49,275 nucleotides of DNA from Ophiosphaerella korrae (GCA_028456385.1 JALNQF010000312.1:1-49275); one strand, 5' to 3'; numbered from the stretch's first letter, positions 34,297 through 46,745 are shown. Notes: generated by a model not told the origin, from the letters alone. Translations and numbers: made by a program.

Positions 34297-37200
34297 TCAC
34301 GACTTCACTAATGTGGCAAATTCAGTAAGCGTGGGAGACTGTAAAATCTCAAATATAGCCACTCTGGCTCCAATCTCACTCTTAAGCCAATTTCTTATAC
34401 GTACAGCTACTAGTGAGTCAACACCATGATGCGTTAATGGCAGGCCAGGGTCAATATCTTTCGGGTCGATGCTGAAGAGTTCGCCAAGCTCTTCCACAAG
34501 GAGCTCAACAATCCAGTGCTTTATGGTAGACTCTCCCGCAGACTGGCCTTTTTTTACTAAATGCTGGGTCAACTCTTGCACTCGATTAGCCTGCATCCCA
34601 TCGCCCTTCGCAGACGCTACCCGTGAGTCTCCAAGTCGAAGCGTGCCAAAGCGTTTGTCTTTCTTGAACCCTTGGCCCTCGGGCAAGAGTTCATACTTGG
34701 GGAAACATGTTATAATTTGGCTTTCGTCAGCGGCCTTACTCAATGGGATCAATGATGCTGCGCTCAATGAGCCGCATGACATGGTCTACTGAGAGCCTAA
34801 GGGAGGTAACCGTTCGATCGACTCTTTGTAGTACGGTATCTCCCTGCTCGGCCACATATCCCACATCATCAACGGGACCGAGATTGATAGATATCGCTGG
34901 CTCATTATTCAGGGTTCGGTGCCTCGCTAATGTGTCTTGGAATGTGTTCCCTGCAGCATAATTTGCCTGCGACACGTTTCCTGTTATGCCTGCGGCAGAA
35001 GACAGCATGATAAAGTAACGGAGCTCCGTCAGAAGATTGTGTAGATTCAAAGATCCTGTAACCTTGGGTCGAACTGCTGTCCGCCATTGCTCGTAAGTCA
35101 TGCGTTCTAATACCGTATCCTGCCGGGTAACGATTAGCCAAGTAACCTCTTGGAAGTGCCTGAGTTGAGTTGAGCTGGGTATGATTCTGGATGGAACTTA
35201 CGTCTAGCACCATGGCCGCCTGTATAACCCCCCCAATGGCAGGAAAGCGCCAAGATTCCAAATCTTTGGCAATTTTGATCAACTCCTAGGCGTTGCTGAT
35301 GTCGCAGTCTTGTACAATGAGCTTACAGTCGTGCTCATCGGCAGTTTTCTGCAGCATTTCTTTGTTAGGATGGGAACTGGCGTTCCTAGATACAGCGAGA
35401 AGATATTTCGCGCCATTCTCGATCATTCTGGTTGCAATTGCATGACCAACCCCTGTTAATCCACCAACGATGAGGTGGGTAATTTCCATGTCACCGAGGT
35501 TCAAAGTGGGCATCCGCGGAACAGCCTTAACGACACCCGCCCCTTCAGTCGTCAAAACGATTTTTCCAGTGTGGATTCCTTCTTGCATATATTTCATTGC
35601 TTTCCCTATGTCGGAGATCGGAAAGCTTGTAATCGGGAAAGGACATCTGAGCTGACCAGCACAGAAGAGTTTCATGAGATCTGCGAGTGCTTTGTGGATG
35701 ACCAAGCCTCTCAGCTCGCTGTATGCCACAAGATCGACTCCGGCCATGGTTATATTCCGCCCAAAGGGCTTCATGTCAAGGTGCTTTGCTGCATGGAAAT
35801 CAACTTTGCCAATCTCTATGAATCGACCGAAGTCAGCCATGCATTCCCAGCTGGCTTTGAGTAGAGGTCCTCCGAGGGAGTTGAGAATTACGTCCACGCC
35901 TTTTCCCCCTGTCCGTTCCATAATATTGGCAGCAAAGGAAGCGTCACGGCTCGAGAAGATGTGATCTTCAGGGATATCGTAAGTCTCCATCAGAAGCTTA
36001 CGCTTATCTTGAGTCCCGCACGTAGCGAAAATCTCTGCCCCTATATGCTGTGCCCACATAATAGCAGCCTGGCCCACGCCGCCTGCCGCAGAGTGGATCA
36101 GGATCTTCTCCCCGGACTGGAGTCTCGCAGTATGGTCAAGCCCCACATATACTGTAAGATATGCCACTGGAAAAGCTGCGGCCTCTTCCCACGACATTTG
36201 ATCAGGAATTTTGACAATGTTTGTCCACCACGCCCTGCTTCTGCCAGCGAAGCTGCCGCGAAACGCGCCGCAGACGCGATCCCCAATCCGCAAACCACTC
36301 TGCTCGGTTCCCGGCCCTAGAGATTTGACAATCCCAGCTCCTTCATGCGTAAGTGTCAGGACGTCTTGGACAAAGCCTAAGGCTAATATCAGGTCCTGGA
36401 AATTGAGACCAAAAGCTTTAGTCTCTACCTCTACCATGCCATGCGGGACTTGATCAGCGACGCTGGCGATTACAGAGAATGTGACCTGGCTGAGGGGATC
36501 ATCAGAACTATCAGGAATCTCATATTGAAGATAATTTGCATTGCCATGCCATGGACGGAGTTCGGGGATCGGCTTCATTCCACTACAACGCCTGTCCAGC
36601 TCATCGTTCGGGTAATATCTTAGGACATGAAGGGTGGAATTCTTGACTGCATATTCCCAATCCATATCGTTGCCCTGTATTGAATAGTCGAAACCTTCTT
36701 CGAGAACGTTCAATATGTGGTCAATTCCGTCCAGATTCCACGGTTCGGCCGAAATTTCAAAGTCGAGCTGAACGCAGCGCTTGCTTGTATCTTCACGGCG
36801 GACCGTTCTCAGTAACCCTGCTGTCAACCCTAGAGCTGGGTCTTGTGCATCAATCGTGCCTCCACAACTGATCCAGAATATCCCCAAGCTACAGTTTAGT
36901 AGTTGTTTAAGCTTCTCAAAAGTAATACGATCCATGGAATTCACAAGGTCGTACTCCATCTCGACGGCAACTATATATACAGTATTTTCATCCGGGCACA
37001 AATGTTCCAGGGTCTCAAATCTTGGGGCTGTCCCTGTTTTCGTGGTAATCGCAGTCGCGAGAGTTTGCCGCCAGCTTAAAGGTGCCTTCTGACCATATAT
37101 TATGGATATTGACGACGGGTAAGACGGTGTTGTGGCAGCAGTAGTGACGATTACACTACTGGATTGTACTTCTTGTTGTTTGCAGTTGCCTATGGACATG

Positions 37201-40200
37201 TCAACACCAGTAAACCCGCTGGACGTCAGGAACCTGTCCCAAGTGTTGACACTAGCGATTGCACTTGTCTGGCGTTCAGGCTCTTCGCCTAACCACCAGC
37301 CTGGGAGCGTCCCGAAGATGAGCTCAAGATCGATGCTATGCTGGGTGCCTTCGAGGAATACTAGCTTTCCTCTAGGCTTCAAAAGCTTTCTGACATGGGT
37401 CAGAGTGTTCTGCAGGCTTGCAGTGGCATGTAGGACTTGGGGAGCGATAATCAAGTCGTAGCTCTCCGCATTGAATCCTTGCTGCAGAGGGTCAATTTCA
37501 ATGTTAAGCCTAGTAAAGTTCATCATTGCCTCCCAATCAGAAAATTTCTTCCTAGCCTCTGGGAAAAAATCGGCAGAAATGTCGGTATAGTCGTAGCGAC
37601 TACAAGGGACGCAGACAGTTTGGAAGCCTCACTGTTGGCGAATGAGTGCAGAGCATGCACTGTGGCCCCCCCCGTGCCAGCCCCAATTTCAAGAATTTTC
37701 GCCCCCGGCTCTTTCACAGCGTAAATATTAAGGACTTTCCGGAGTTGGTGGTAGGTGTTTATAAATTGTGGCAGCTCTGTGTAATATCGCTCCAGAAGTC
37801 CGTTCTCCACCATCAACTCCAATGCGGTAATCTCACCGCAAATGATTTGCGGCAAGTGCCTGCCAATCTTAACGAGGAGCTCTCCTCCCGCGCCGGCCAC
37901 TGCTGCTTTATTTATCAGGCCCTGTTTTGCAGACTCGCTCCTCGCTATCCACTTCGATGTTTCTAAAGCATTTGCATGCGCTATCTGCCCACTTTCGACT
38001 GAGTTAACGGCGTCTTGTAGCCAAGAATGGTATCGCTTGTGGAAGGACTGCCATCCATCAGAGGACTTGTGCTGAAGCTGGGCGAGAGCGTCTACCATCA
38101 AGTGATACGCAGCCTCGCGGAAGTCCTTCTCTTACGCGATCTCAGCATCACTTAGGACAATCTGCATCGAATTTATTGTCTTTTTTGAAGCGTCATGAAG
38201 CATGCTAGGCTCCCATCGTGGCCGGGAATGAAAAGCCGGCACTGTTGCTGCACTGCCTTCATCATCGTGTATTGTTTGTAGTCGGAGATTATCCATTAGT
38301 AGAGGAATGCCAACTTCGTTGCTCTCTGTTGCCGACACAACAAAACCTTTGAAAGTCCCTGAGCGGCAATTTCGGTTTACAAGCTTGACGGAGGAATGAA
38401 GCGTACAGCCGTGCTGCTTCCCCAACTGTCGAGCAATTGTTAAGGAGCCTATTGTTCTCGGTACCATCATTACTCCCCTTCGAGCATCTTCTGGGAGTGA
38501 AAAGTAACATGACTGGAATATGGAATCTAACGTGGTAGGGTGAATCACGTAATCTAGGTCCTTGGCCAGAACCTCGGGCGATAATGTGAAGCGGGTGACA
38601 GAGTCGAGACCTGCGACTTTACTTTCGATGAGATTCTGGAATGCAGGGCCATGGTGTATCCCCGATTTTCTCAGGTCCGTAAATATAACCTCCGGTTGAA
38701 TCATTTTCACGTGACCTGTCGCATTCTTGAGGTCCAAATCGAGTGGTGTCCTTTGTACGTTCATGCTATTGCTCGTAGGAACATCGGGTGATACATGGCC
38801 TCTGCCATGTCGAATCCAGGTATCAATTGAGGAAATCGAGCAAAGCTCGAATTCATACCATTCTCGATAGTCCAACTCTTTCTCATCACACTCACGCATT
38901 GTAAAAACGATCTCAGTTCCAGTTTGATCGGGCGATATCAAGAGGGCGTTGGAAAAGTCAACATCTCGTAGTCGATAAGACCAAGGCTCTTCTTTGGCTC
39001 CGGTAGATAATTTAATCAGTCGCACAGCCTCAAGCGCGAGGGATACATATCCAGCTGCTGGAAAGACGATGTCCGAATGAAGTCGATGGTCAGATAGCCA
39101 TGGCATATCCTGAATTCGGAGGAAGTTTCGCCAGGTCGGAGTGAGGCTACTTGCCCCAGGGACTGGACTGCCTAGAAGTTCGTGAGGAGGAAAACGTCGA
39201 TATCGATTTTCCCGTGAAATTCGAGGTTCGACCATGTAATGCGTACTGTGGTCCCAAATGTAGGTAGGGAGATTGTACACGTAGCTATGGGCTTGCTTCT
39301 CGAACGAGTTGACGGCTGACAACTCGACAGGGTAGTTACGAGCAAGAAGGTCGCAAGTGACCTCATGGATGGTACTAACAGCATCCATATTACGCTTGAG
39401 GCAGCTAAGATAGGGTATCGATGCTTTTTCTAATGTTTCCCTAACCGCACTGGACAAAGTGTTGTGGGCTCCAATCTCGATTAGAACGTCTACAGACCTT
39501 TTTTGGTTCTCAATTATGTTTGACAGACCCGTGGTTTCTGAACCAAAAACCATGCTTTTGAGAGCACTTGAGAAAAGCACTGGACTGACAAGATTTTCCA
39601 CCCAGTGAGTCGGCTCTACAACACTTCCGTCATTAATGAGCTTGCCCGTGACTGGCGAGGCGAAAGGAATGTTCGGAGGTTTCTTTGTGCTGATTACAGT
39701 GCGTAGAAAACCTTGATAGCTTTCAGCGATGGGGTTCATGTGAGAAGAATGGTATGCCAGCGGGACATTCAACTTCCTCGCAGGTACAGCATCGTCATCA
39801 AGCATGGATGCTAATTCGCCAAGCGCATGAACCTCTCCCGAAAAGGTAACACTAGCAGGACTATTGATGCAGGCAACCACTACCTCATTCGTAGACAGTC
39901 TCTTAATGTACTCCTGCGCGTCATCAACGCTCAGCCTTGCTGCCAGCATACCGCATTGTATCTTATTGTTTCTTTGATTCTGGGCAAGAAGGAAACCCCG
40001 GTAGTAAGCAACGCCGAGAGCTTCTTCGAGTGAAAGAACGCCTGCCGTATAGGCTGCAGCAATTTCGCCGCTCGAGTGGCTGACTACAGCTGTTGGTTTG
40101 ATATTCCAGGAATCAAGTAAGTCAACTAAGCAGAGCTGAATTGCTACATTTGCGGGCTGACTGATCTCTGCATTGTGTACGCGAGAAGAGGCCTCATCGC

Positions 40201-42263
40201 GGTTAAGCTCCTCTGTTCGTATTTAGCCGCCGCATCTCGCCTTTGCGATCGGAATCATTCTTACCGAGCAGAGACCACTTCGCATCGTAATGCTGTTTTA
40301 AAATGTGGTCGCACTGTTGAATGGAAGACAAAAAGACAGGATAACGGGTCAAGAGCCCTCTTCCCATGGCGTACCATTGAGAGCCTTGGCCGCTAAAGAT
40401 GAACCCAAGTCGAGGTGTCGTCGTCCCGCGGACGGGTCTTCGATGAGGATCTTTTAACTTGTTTTGCAACTCTTCAAGGTTACTAGCAGCTACAACAATA
40501 GCCCAAGGGAACCGAGTCCTACGTTCTGACAAGGTATAAGCTAGATCACTTGACTGAGGCAACGTCCCCCTAAGTTTTGAGTCTTCGAGATATTGTGCCA
40601 GTTTTTGCCCCATCTCAGCTGCTCCTACTGAATGTCGCGAACTCACGATATAGATATGAGATGTTGAGACTCCATCGGGTATAGAATCACATACTTCTGC
40701 TGGACTGGTATTGTTGGCGAATTTTATGCTTTCCGTGCCAGCTGAAGCGGCCTCCATGATGACATGAACGTTGGTTCCTCCATAACCGAAATTGTTGACA
40801 GAGGCACGTAGGGGATCTCCCTGGGGCCAATCAATTAGCGAGAGAGGTAATTTTAAATTCCATTCTTTTAGTGAGATTGTTGGATTAGGTCTTTCGAAGT
40901 TGATATGAGGGGGGATCTTTCGGTGCTGGAGTAGGAGTGCTGTCTTAATAATTGATGCTAGCCCACTAACAGGCTCTGTATGCCCAATACTAGCTTTTAC
41001 TGAGCCAACATAGACTGGATCACCTGCAGACCTGGCTTTGCCAAATGTTTTCGCTAGTGACTCTACTTCGATCGGATCCCCTGTAGGAGTGCCAGTCATG
41101 TGCGCTTCAATGTAGGCCGTATCAGACAGACTTAGTCCTGCGCGTGAATAGCACTCGCGGATGAGTGTTTGTTGGGCTTCTGTTGCTGGAGACGTGATAG
41201 TGCTTGTTTTGCCGTCCTGGTTCATTGTAGATTCGCGAATGATTGCATGGATATGGTCATTATCTTTTAAAGCCAAGTCCAGCCGCTTTAAGATCAGGAC
41301 TGCCATGCCTTCGCCTCGTCCATAGCCATTGGCGCGGTGGTCCCAAGGTAGACATTTACCTTGGGGACTCAAAACACCTAGATTAGACAAAGCGAGGTAC
41401 AGGTCCGAATTTAACATGAACTGAGCCACTGCTACAATACTCATGTCCGACTCTCTCATCCGAATCGTCTGCGCAGCGAGATGAAGGGCAGCCATGCTAC
41501 CCGAACAACCTGTATCACAAGTAACACTTTGACCTCTGAGGTCAAAAAAGTGAGATATTCTGTTCGAGTACATTGCAGCTCCATTTCCGGTAAAATAAGA
41601 AGCCGGTAGAGTTTCTAGATCTTTGACCAGACGGTCTGTATAGTCTCGGCCAAATGTCCCAGAGAACACCGAGGTATCAGTTTTTGCAATCTTGCTCAGG
41701 GGTATACCGGCTGCTCCAATTATCAATAGAACGCATTATATCTCGGGGGCATATTTTACCGTTTTCAAGTGCTTCGTAAACCCCTTCCAGTGACACTCTC
41801 AGCTGTGGGTCCATGGCCTATATACTTTCAGTACAGCGTAAATATATAGGAAACTCAAGGAAGTGCGGCGCCTACACTTGCTGCTTCAGCCGAGAAGTTA
41901 AAGAACGGGGCGTCAAATGCCGTGACCTCTCCTTCGAGAAAGTAGCCACCCTCAACGTGATGCTGCAAGAAAACAATGTCAGTTCCTCCATTCTTGTATC
42001 GAGGTTAACAAAGGAATGTTCACCCTATCAGTCCTTTGTTGATCGGGATGGTACAGCGAGGAGGCGTTGAATCGGTCCTGGGGTATCGGAGACCATGCAT
42101 CTTTACCCCGGGATATGAGATCCCATAATTGTGATGGATTAGCGACCCCCCCTGAAAACCTACAACTCATTCCCACAATAGCGATTGGGGTGGAAATATG
42201 CCGCTGAGCCGATGCAAATCCATTCTCACCGTCTACCCGGCTTGCAGACAGGCGAACGACCAT
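34297..42263 (-). pseudogene. Highly reducing polyketide synthase, disrupted
   Basis: About 2,550 codons in six exons: 42263-42024, 41962-41876, 41817-41760, 41710-40265, 40212-35202, 35119-34297; all five introns are GT-AG and keep phase. Domains: KS (about 42,190-40,760; DTGCSGS active Cys, EAHMTGT, IGHTEP), AT (from 40,390; SHSSGE), DH (39,170-38,280; MPWLSDH, HPTTLDS), C-methyltransferase (about 37,700; LEIGAGTGG), ER (36,560-35,600; SAAGGVGQ), KR (35,480-34,800; VGGLTGVG and YxxxN in NYAAGN), ACP (34,520-34,310; GVDSL). No release domain. Breaks: in-frame TAA 38132-38134 and TAG 35286-35288, each where one C-to-T change of a Gln codon suffices; frameshifts near 37,591-37,630 (CMeT) and 34,735-34,750 (KR-ACP linker). 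The ATG at 42261 is the first in frame. It would make a reduced, methylated chain. Confidence 0.85.
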
Positions 42264-43062
42264 ACTTGATGTTTCTCTAGGACAATGGATAAGGTACAAA
42301 ATGCTAGCACCTGTTAATAGACTGAATTGGTAGGATGCTTATAACATGATCAAGTGGTGTGTCAACCCTAAGAGTATAAGTATGAGGAAGATTTGGGAAT
42401 GCGATCTGTTTCATAGTCCTCCCTCTCGATCTACAATTGCGCAAGGAGAATAAATTTTCCGATATCACCTTTTTCTCTAGCACGCAAGTTTGTTTTTTCC
42501 TTTACTGTAGTAGAGCTTTATGCCATATCTAGTAAGTCTAACCATCTCAAAGGGACATTTCTCGTTTTAATTTCTACACTTGACTAACTACTCGAGGTTG
42601 TTAGTGGGCCTGGGATTAAAATCTAATCGGGGGCGCTAAACGTACTCCCAGCTACGAATCTATGGCTTGCAGGAGTTGTGCTTTGTGATGCCGATATTAC
42701 AAACACGTTGCCAGCAACCGGCGTTGTCAGTAACATACTCGCCGTAACACCATAGCACAGGGTTCAAAACATCTTGCGTTAAATGTGTTTCCGCTTACCT
42801 GTGATTGCGGGTAAATATGAATCTTAGTTTAACTAAGTGTCCTATAGATTGTCCGGCCATCTCAGTCGTTCTACCAATTTAGGTTTAGTACCCCGGAACT
42901 TTGTTCCGGTCCGATTGAGTAAACCATAGCCGAGCCGGTACATGAATCATATCCCGTGAACAATTTCCATGATGATTCAATATGTCCTTGCAGCATTCAA
43001 TGCTTCAATTGTTCACTTTTTGTACTCCTTGTTATTCCTAAGCTTAAATTTCCTCTTCCACG
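42264..43062. promoter_or_regulatory. Divergent promoter, PKS / acyltransferase
   Basis: About 800 bp separates the two start codons, which point away from each other, so regulation is probably shared. It contains the palindrome at 42893-42909. No other gene is visible. The acyltransferase leader is pyrimidine-rich (TTTCCTCTTCCACG) immediately before its ATG. Confidence 0.6.
42894..42908. promoter_or_regulatory. CGG-N9-CCG candidate Zn(II)2Cys6 site
   Basis: CCGGAACTTTGTTCCGG (42893-42909) is a perfect palindrome with 7-bp arms and a 3-bp centre. It contains inverted CGG triplets spaced by 9 bp, the geometry bound by dimeric fungal binuclear-cluster regulators. The other divergent promoter of this cluster has the same geometry at 46567-46581. 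Confidence 0.45.
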
Positions 43063-44565
43063 ATGAAGGTTGAAGTGACTGGGACATATCGAATTTCCCC
43101 TGGAACTGAAAGGAGCCGGCAAGAAACAACAATACTTCCAGCTATCGATTCGTGGTACTCTTATTTCAGGACTTTGAGCGCCGTTTATCTATTCGGCACA
43201 TATTCCAGACCGAGCCTTTTTGCCGATCTGCATCAAAGCCTATCGAAGACTCTAAGCAATGTTCCTCAACTTACTGGCAGATTGGAACCTTGCACCATCA
43301 AAGCTGAGAGTGACAGCAGTCAATATGTTCGGCGAACTAAATTGACATGGGGTGGAGACGCGTCTGGATGCGAATTCATCGAAGCAAGAACCAACGCTCG
43401 AGTTTGTTCTTTACTTCCACCTGATGCCGATGACGCATCCAGCTTCGTATGGGACCGCTCCGATACGAACTTGCGGTCACTGTTTCCCACAAAACTGACC
43501 GAAATATCAGGTATGCGTGTTCAGGTCACATCCTTCAAGTGTGGCGGCTTTGGCATCGCTTTTGACATGGATCATGCCTTGGCAGACTCTTACACAGTTG
43601 GACTATTCATGGCACACTGGGCAGCGACCCATACTCAGATATTTTTTTCTGAGGCATGTGTCTTCCAACACATAAATTTGCCCGAAATGCGGTTTAATCC
43701 ACGTCTTTTGGAAGACATGGCTCGCGAGAGGAAACGGGTCGTTGGCTCTGCTGGTGCTTTACTCGAACAAGCTCGAAATTTACCTACTCGACGCCCCGAC
43801 CTTCGGGACAAGCCTAGCGCATCCACAATGCCAAACAATCAACCCAAACCCTCTTCAACCCCGTCCGCATCTATTCCATATTTGCTACACGTCTCGTCCA
43901 GTGACTATGTACATATTACACGCGAGATCCAAACTGCTGCCGGACCGCAGACAACAGACCAAGTGGCCTTCGTGGCTTTTATCTGGGCAGCCCTCAATCG
44001 AGCTCGAGTTCTTTCGAGTAGACCTGTGATCGACCTACACCTGGCTACAAGCTTTCGCTGGACCCTAAACCTTCCAGAAGGTTTGATAGGGAGCCCACTG
44101 GTCTCAGTCATGATGGACGGTGCGCAGCCGAATGAGGACAGCTATGTCGACGCTGTGAAACTAGCACGAATTATGACTGAGACGCTAGAGAAATATACCG
44201 ACGATTCTATGCTATCAATTGCATATGATGCCTTATTACGTGACAGCCCTGGGAGTATTGCTAGGGGAGCTGAGAGACGCGAGCGTATCGATTTTACTTC
44301 CATGGTGGGATCAAGCCCAGGAAATCTTTCTTTTGGGCCACATTCTGCTGTATTTGGAGGATCTGTAGGCCTGCCTATGGACAACCTATTTGTTATGGGG
44401 GAAAGTCTACAAAATCGTAGTACCAGCATGGTGGTGCAAGCAAATGGTATGAGAACGGAGTCGGTGTTTTCTTCAGTCTGCCAGCAGACGTGTTCAAAAA
44501 CCTCATGTCTGATCCTGTATGCAGTAGATTTGAATTGCTGGCGAGCGTATAGCGGCGAACATTAG
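43063..44565 (+). CDS. BAHD-type (PF02458) acyltransferase, late frameshift
   Basis: A 500-codon intronless frame. The catalytic HxxxD motif is HALAD at residues 171-175 (DMDHALADS), the general base of this fold. LSFGPHSAVFG stands near the usual C-terminal DFGWG position but departs from it, as in many fungal members. It resembles fungal transferases of the trichothecene acetyltransferase type, which move an acyl group onto an alcohol or amine. Near 44,445, after VVQAN, the family-like C-terminus (WYENGVGVFFSLPADVF) continues in another frame ending at TAG 44550-44552, so one base appears to be missing; as read, the protein ends in an unrelated tail. Divergent from the PKS across 800 bp, it is the likely off-loading enzyme for that chain. 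The broken tail may reduce or abolish activity. Confidence 0.8.
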   Translation: MKVEVTGTYRISPGTERSRQETTILPAIDSWYSYFRTLSAVYLFGTYSRPSLFADLHQSLSKTLSNVPQLTGRLEPCTIKAESDSSQYVRRTKLTWGGDASGCEFIEARTNARVCSLLPPDADDASSFVWDRSDTNLRSLFPTKLTEISGMRVQVTSFKCGGFGIAFDMDHALADSYTVGLFMAHWAATHTQIFFSEACVFQHINLPEMRFNPRLLEDMARERKRVVGSAGALLEQARNLPTRRPDLRDKPSASTMPNNQPKPSSTPSASIPYLLHVSSSDYVHITREIQTAAGPQTTDQVAFVAFIWAALNRARVLSSRPVIDLHLATSFRWTLNLPEGLIGSPLVSVMMDGAQPNEDSYVDAVKLARIMTETLEKYTDDSMLSIAYDALLRDSPGSIARGAERRERIDFTSMVGSSPGNLSFGPHSAVFGGSVGLPMDNLFVMGESLQNRSTSMVVQANGMRTESVFSSVCQQTCSKTSCLILYAVDLNCWRAYSGEH

Positions 44566-44874
44566 TGGTAGCCACAATCAATACGAAGAGCACCTCATTC
44601 ATGTGAGTCAATACAAGGTCCGCCCTCAATAGCCCTGATAACCACTCGAAATTTTAACGAAGCACTTTGATCTTGAGGGAAATGCAATGCCACAGTAGTA
44701 CTTCACAATTGACAAAGTGACTTTCCATATCAACTCAATCGCTTCTTTGTCGCGAACTTCTAATCAAAGTGAAGTGAACAATTGTAGAGAAAGCATAAAT
44801 AGTGGTAAATTAATCCTGAAGGCGACCATTTATGTATACGATGGTAATGAGACCATGGTACTTGACTTGCTACT
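44566..44874. other. Convergent 3' intergenic region
   Basis: About 310 bp between the ends of the acyltransferase and the terpene synthase genes, which converge. Nothing coding is visible; it presumably holds both 3' UTRs. Confidence 0.5.
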
Positions 44875-46300
44875 TCATGTACAGAGAATGTTGTTGAGTT
44901 CAGGGAAGGCCAGCTTTGCTCGCGTGGGTAAAGTCTGCAGATAGTGCTTCCAAACTACTCTGCAAGATGAGCAGATCTGTACGCCTCCGAATTGGTACCG
45001 ATGTTGAGCGCCATACACTTTACGGAAAGAGCATTGAGAGCAATTATCCTCATTCTCCAAGAACTCCGCTAGTCCTGAGAACATGAGCTTTTCGCTCTTG
45101 GTGGATATGAGATTTGTATATCTCTGTTTGTCGGCTACTTTCTCGTTCGTGGCATCTAATCGATTCCAGAGTTTGACATTATTGCGTGTTTCCTGAACAG
45201 TCTTTTCTGTCTCTGTCCTTCCGATGGTAAGATTTTCTTCTACAAAGCGATACCGTCTCATCATCATATGGATCGGGCCTCCAAAGAAACGTACGAAATT
45301 TATCACTCCTTGAAATTCATACTTGGACGCCATCGCTACATCAATGGCCCAGAGCACCTCCCGGGCTTGATGAATAGCCTGGACGCGCATGTTCGAAGGC
45401 ATATACGCGAATGTACTATTTGTCTCGCCTTCAGACCGGTGTTTAAAAAATGCGATCGCATCGTATAGCGTGTCGCCAACTTCCGTAAGTATTTCGTATT
45501 CGGAATCTGAAAATTTCACATGGTCGATATCGTTGCAAGCCAATGACGCTGCGATCGAGAAGCGGGCAAGGGCATCCGTGTCGCGCATACGGAACCACTG
45601 ACGCGGTGAGCAGGCAAGAGCATTTACGTATCGACGGAAGAGTTCCCCCTGTCGCCGCTCACTTGACTTTTCTGCCGTGATGAGCAAGAATGACCGGTAC
45701 TCTCGACACATATTCTCACTTTCACATCAACTTTGTCAGCCTCAACTTGTCATCGTTGTACAATAGAGAGGAGGGCCATACTAATCGGCTGTGCCTAGAA
45801 AGAGCGTATCCAAGATTTCGTTCAGGTCGTATCCCAGAAAATGGTCCCCAGCGGTTACGTCTACAAGATTGCCACGAAATTCGGCAATAATTCCTATAAT
45901 GATGGTTCGCATGAAAGCAACGTAGCGTGACCAGTTTGTGTGTTGCGGAATTACGCAACGAGTATACTCCCAAGCATAGGCGAATATCTCTTCTTTGACC
46001 GCTTTCGGCAAAGGGACGTCCTGTATATCTTTGGCTAAAATGGGGGGGTAATACCAATGATTGACTATGGCTGGTATTATCTCCGGTGTATCGGCAGTAG
46101 CTTCTTCGACGACGTTTGCACCTTTAGCATCGATGAAATAGGTCAAGCCAAGGTATCTGGTAAATATCTGATGCAGCCATCAATTTCACTTGAGCTTGAA
46201 ATCTGTAGATATATAAGATATTTACCTTTTTAAAGACACGCCAGCCTCTCATAAGCACATTCAAGTGCAACATAGTAACGGCTGTAAGCAGGTTGTACAT
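44875..46300 (-). CDS. BcABA3-type sesquiterpene synthase (alpha-ionylideneethane synthase-like)
   Basis: Exons 46300-46226, 46167-45782 and 45718-44875 encode 434 aa; introns 46168-46225 (58 nt) and 45719-45781 (63 nt) keep phase. The sequence resembles Botrytis cinerea BcABA3 closely (WEYTRCVIP, NWSRYVAFMR, IAEFRGNLVDVTA, GELFRRYVNALA, EGETNSTFAYMP, FGGPIHMMMRRYRFVEENL). BcABA3 converts farnesyl diphosphate to alpha-ionylideneethane in fungal abscisic acid synthesis and, like this protein, lacks DDxxD and NSE motifs. Two CxxC pairs (Cys380/383, Cys403/406) could bind zinc. The first exon is the least certain part: the second exon has no ATG, and the upstream ATG at 46300 joined by a GTAAAT...TCAG intron gives a plausible N-terminus (or ATG 46252). 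No stop or frameshift. Divergent from the P450. Confidence 0.85.
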
Positions 46301-46745
46301 GGTTAACGGAAAGTGGTTTTTTCAATAGAGTAATAAGTTTTAAAATTGAACACATTCAATGCACAAAGATCCCTTTCAGAGTTGCTTTTACTAGATTTAA
46401 ACTATTTCACTAATTTAATAAATAGCTAATCAAAACTAACGCTAGGCATTGAATTCGACCACAGGTAAAACCTAAAATATAACATGAAGCGCCACTTCAA
46501 AAATGATTTAGGTTTAATTATTTTGCAGCACGGACAAACTTTACACGTACCTAGAAAATCATTGGCCGGGTGATCTTTCCGCTAGGCACAGGCCATCCGG
46601 ACGAATTCTAATCAATTTCGACACATCCAATAGATTTGCTTTGTTGGCTGAGTGAGAAGCGCCTCTTAGGATACGGATCTGCTCCTCGACATTCACCTAT
46701 TGTTGTCTTCGTCCTATACACTCTTTACCGATCAACGAAAATTAT
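46301..46745. promoter_or_regulatory. Divergent promoter, terpene synthase / P450
   Basis: 445 bp between the two divergent start codons. It contains CGG-N9-CCG at 46567-46581 and a pyrimidine-rich leader (TTGTCTTCGTCCT) before the P450 ATG. Confidence 0.6.
46567..46581. promoter_or_regulatory. CGG-N9-CCG candidate Zn(II)2Cys6 site
   Basis: CGGGTGATCTTTCCG carries inverted CGG triplets 9 bp apart, the same geometry as at 42894-42908 in the PKS/acyltransferase promoter, although the spacer sequence differs. It lies about 165 bp upstream of the P450 ATG. Confidence 0.4.

Noticed and set aside
37597..37629. 33-nt GTGAGG...TTGTAG segment as an intron explaining the CMeT frame change
   Set aside because: It is a multiple of three, so removal does not change frame, and it is too short for a fungal intron; a frameshift remains.
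38132..38134. An intron removing the PKS stop
   Set aside because: No donor/acceptor pair of usable length lies between the conserved segments on either side.
45719..45781. Apparent truncation of the terpene synthase frame at TAG
   Set aside because: A 63-nt GT-AG intron with a CTGAC branch site restores phase and joins conserved blocks.
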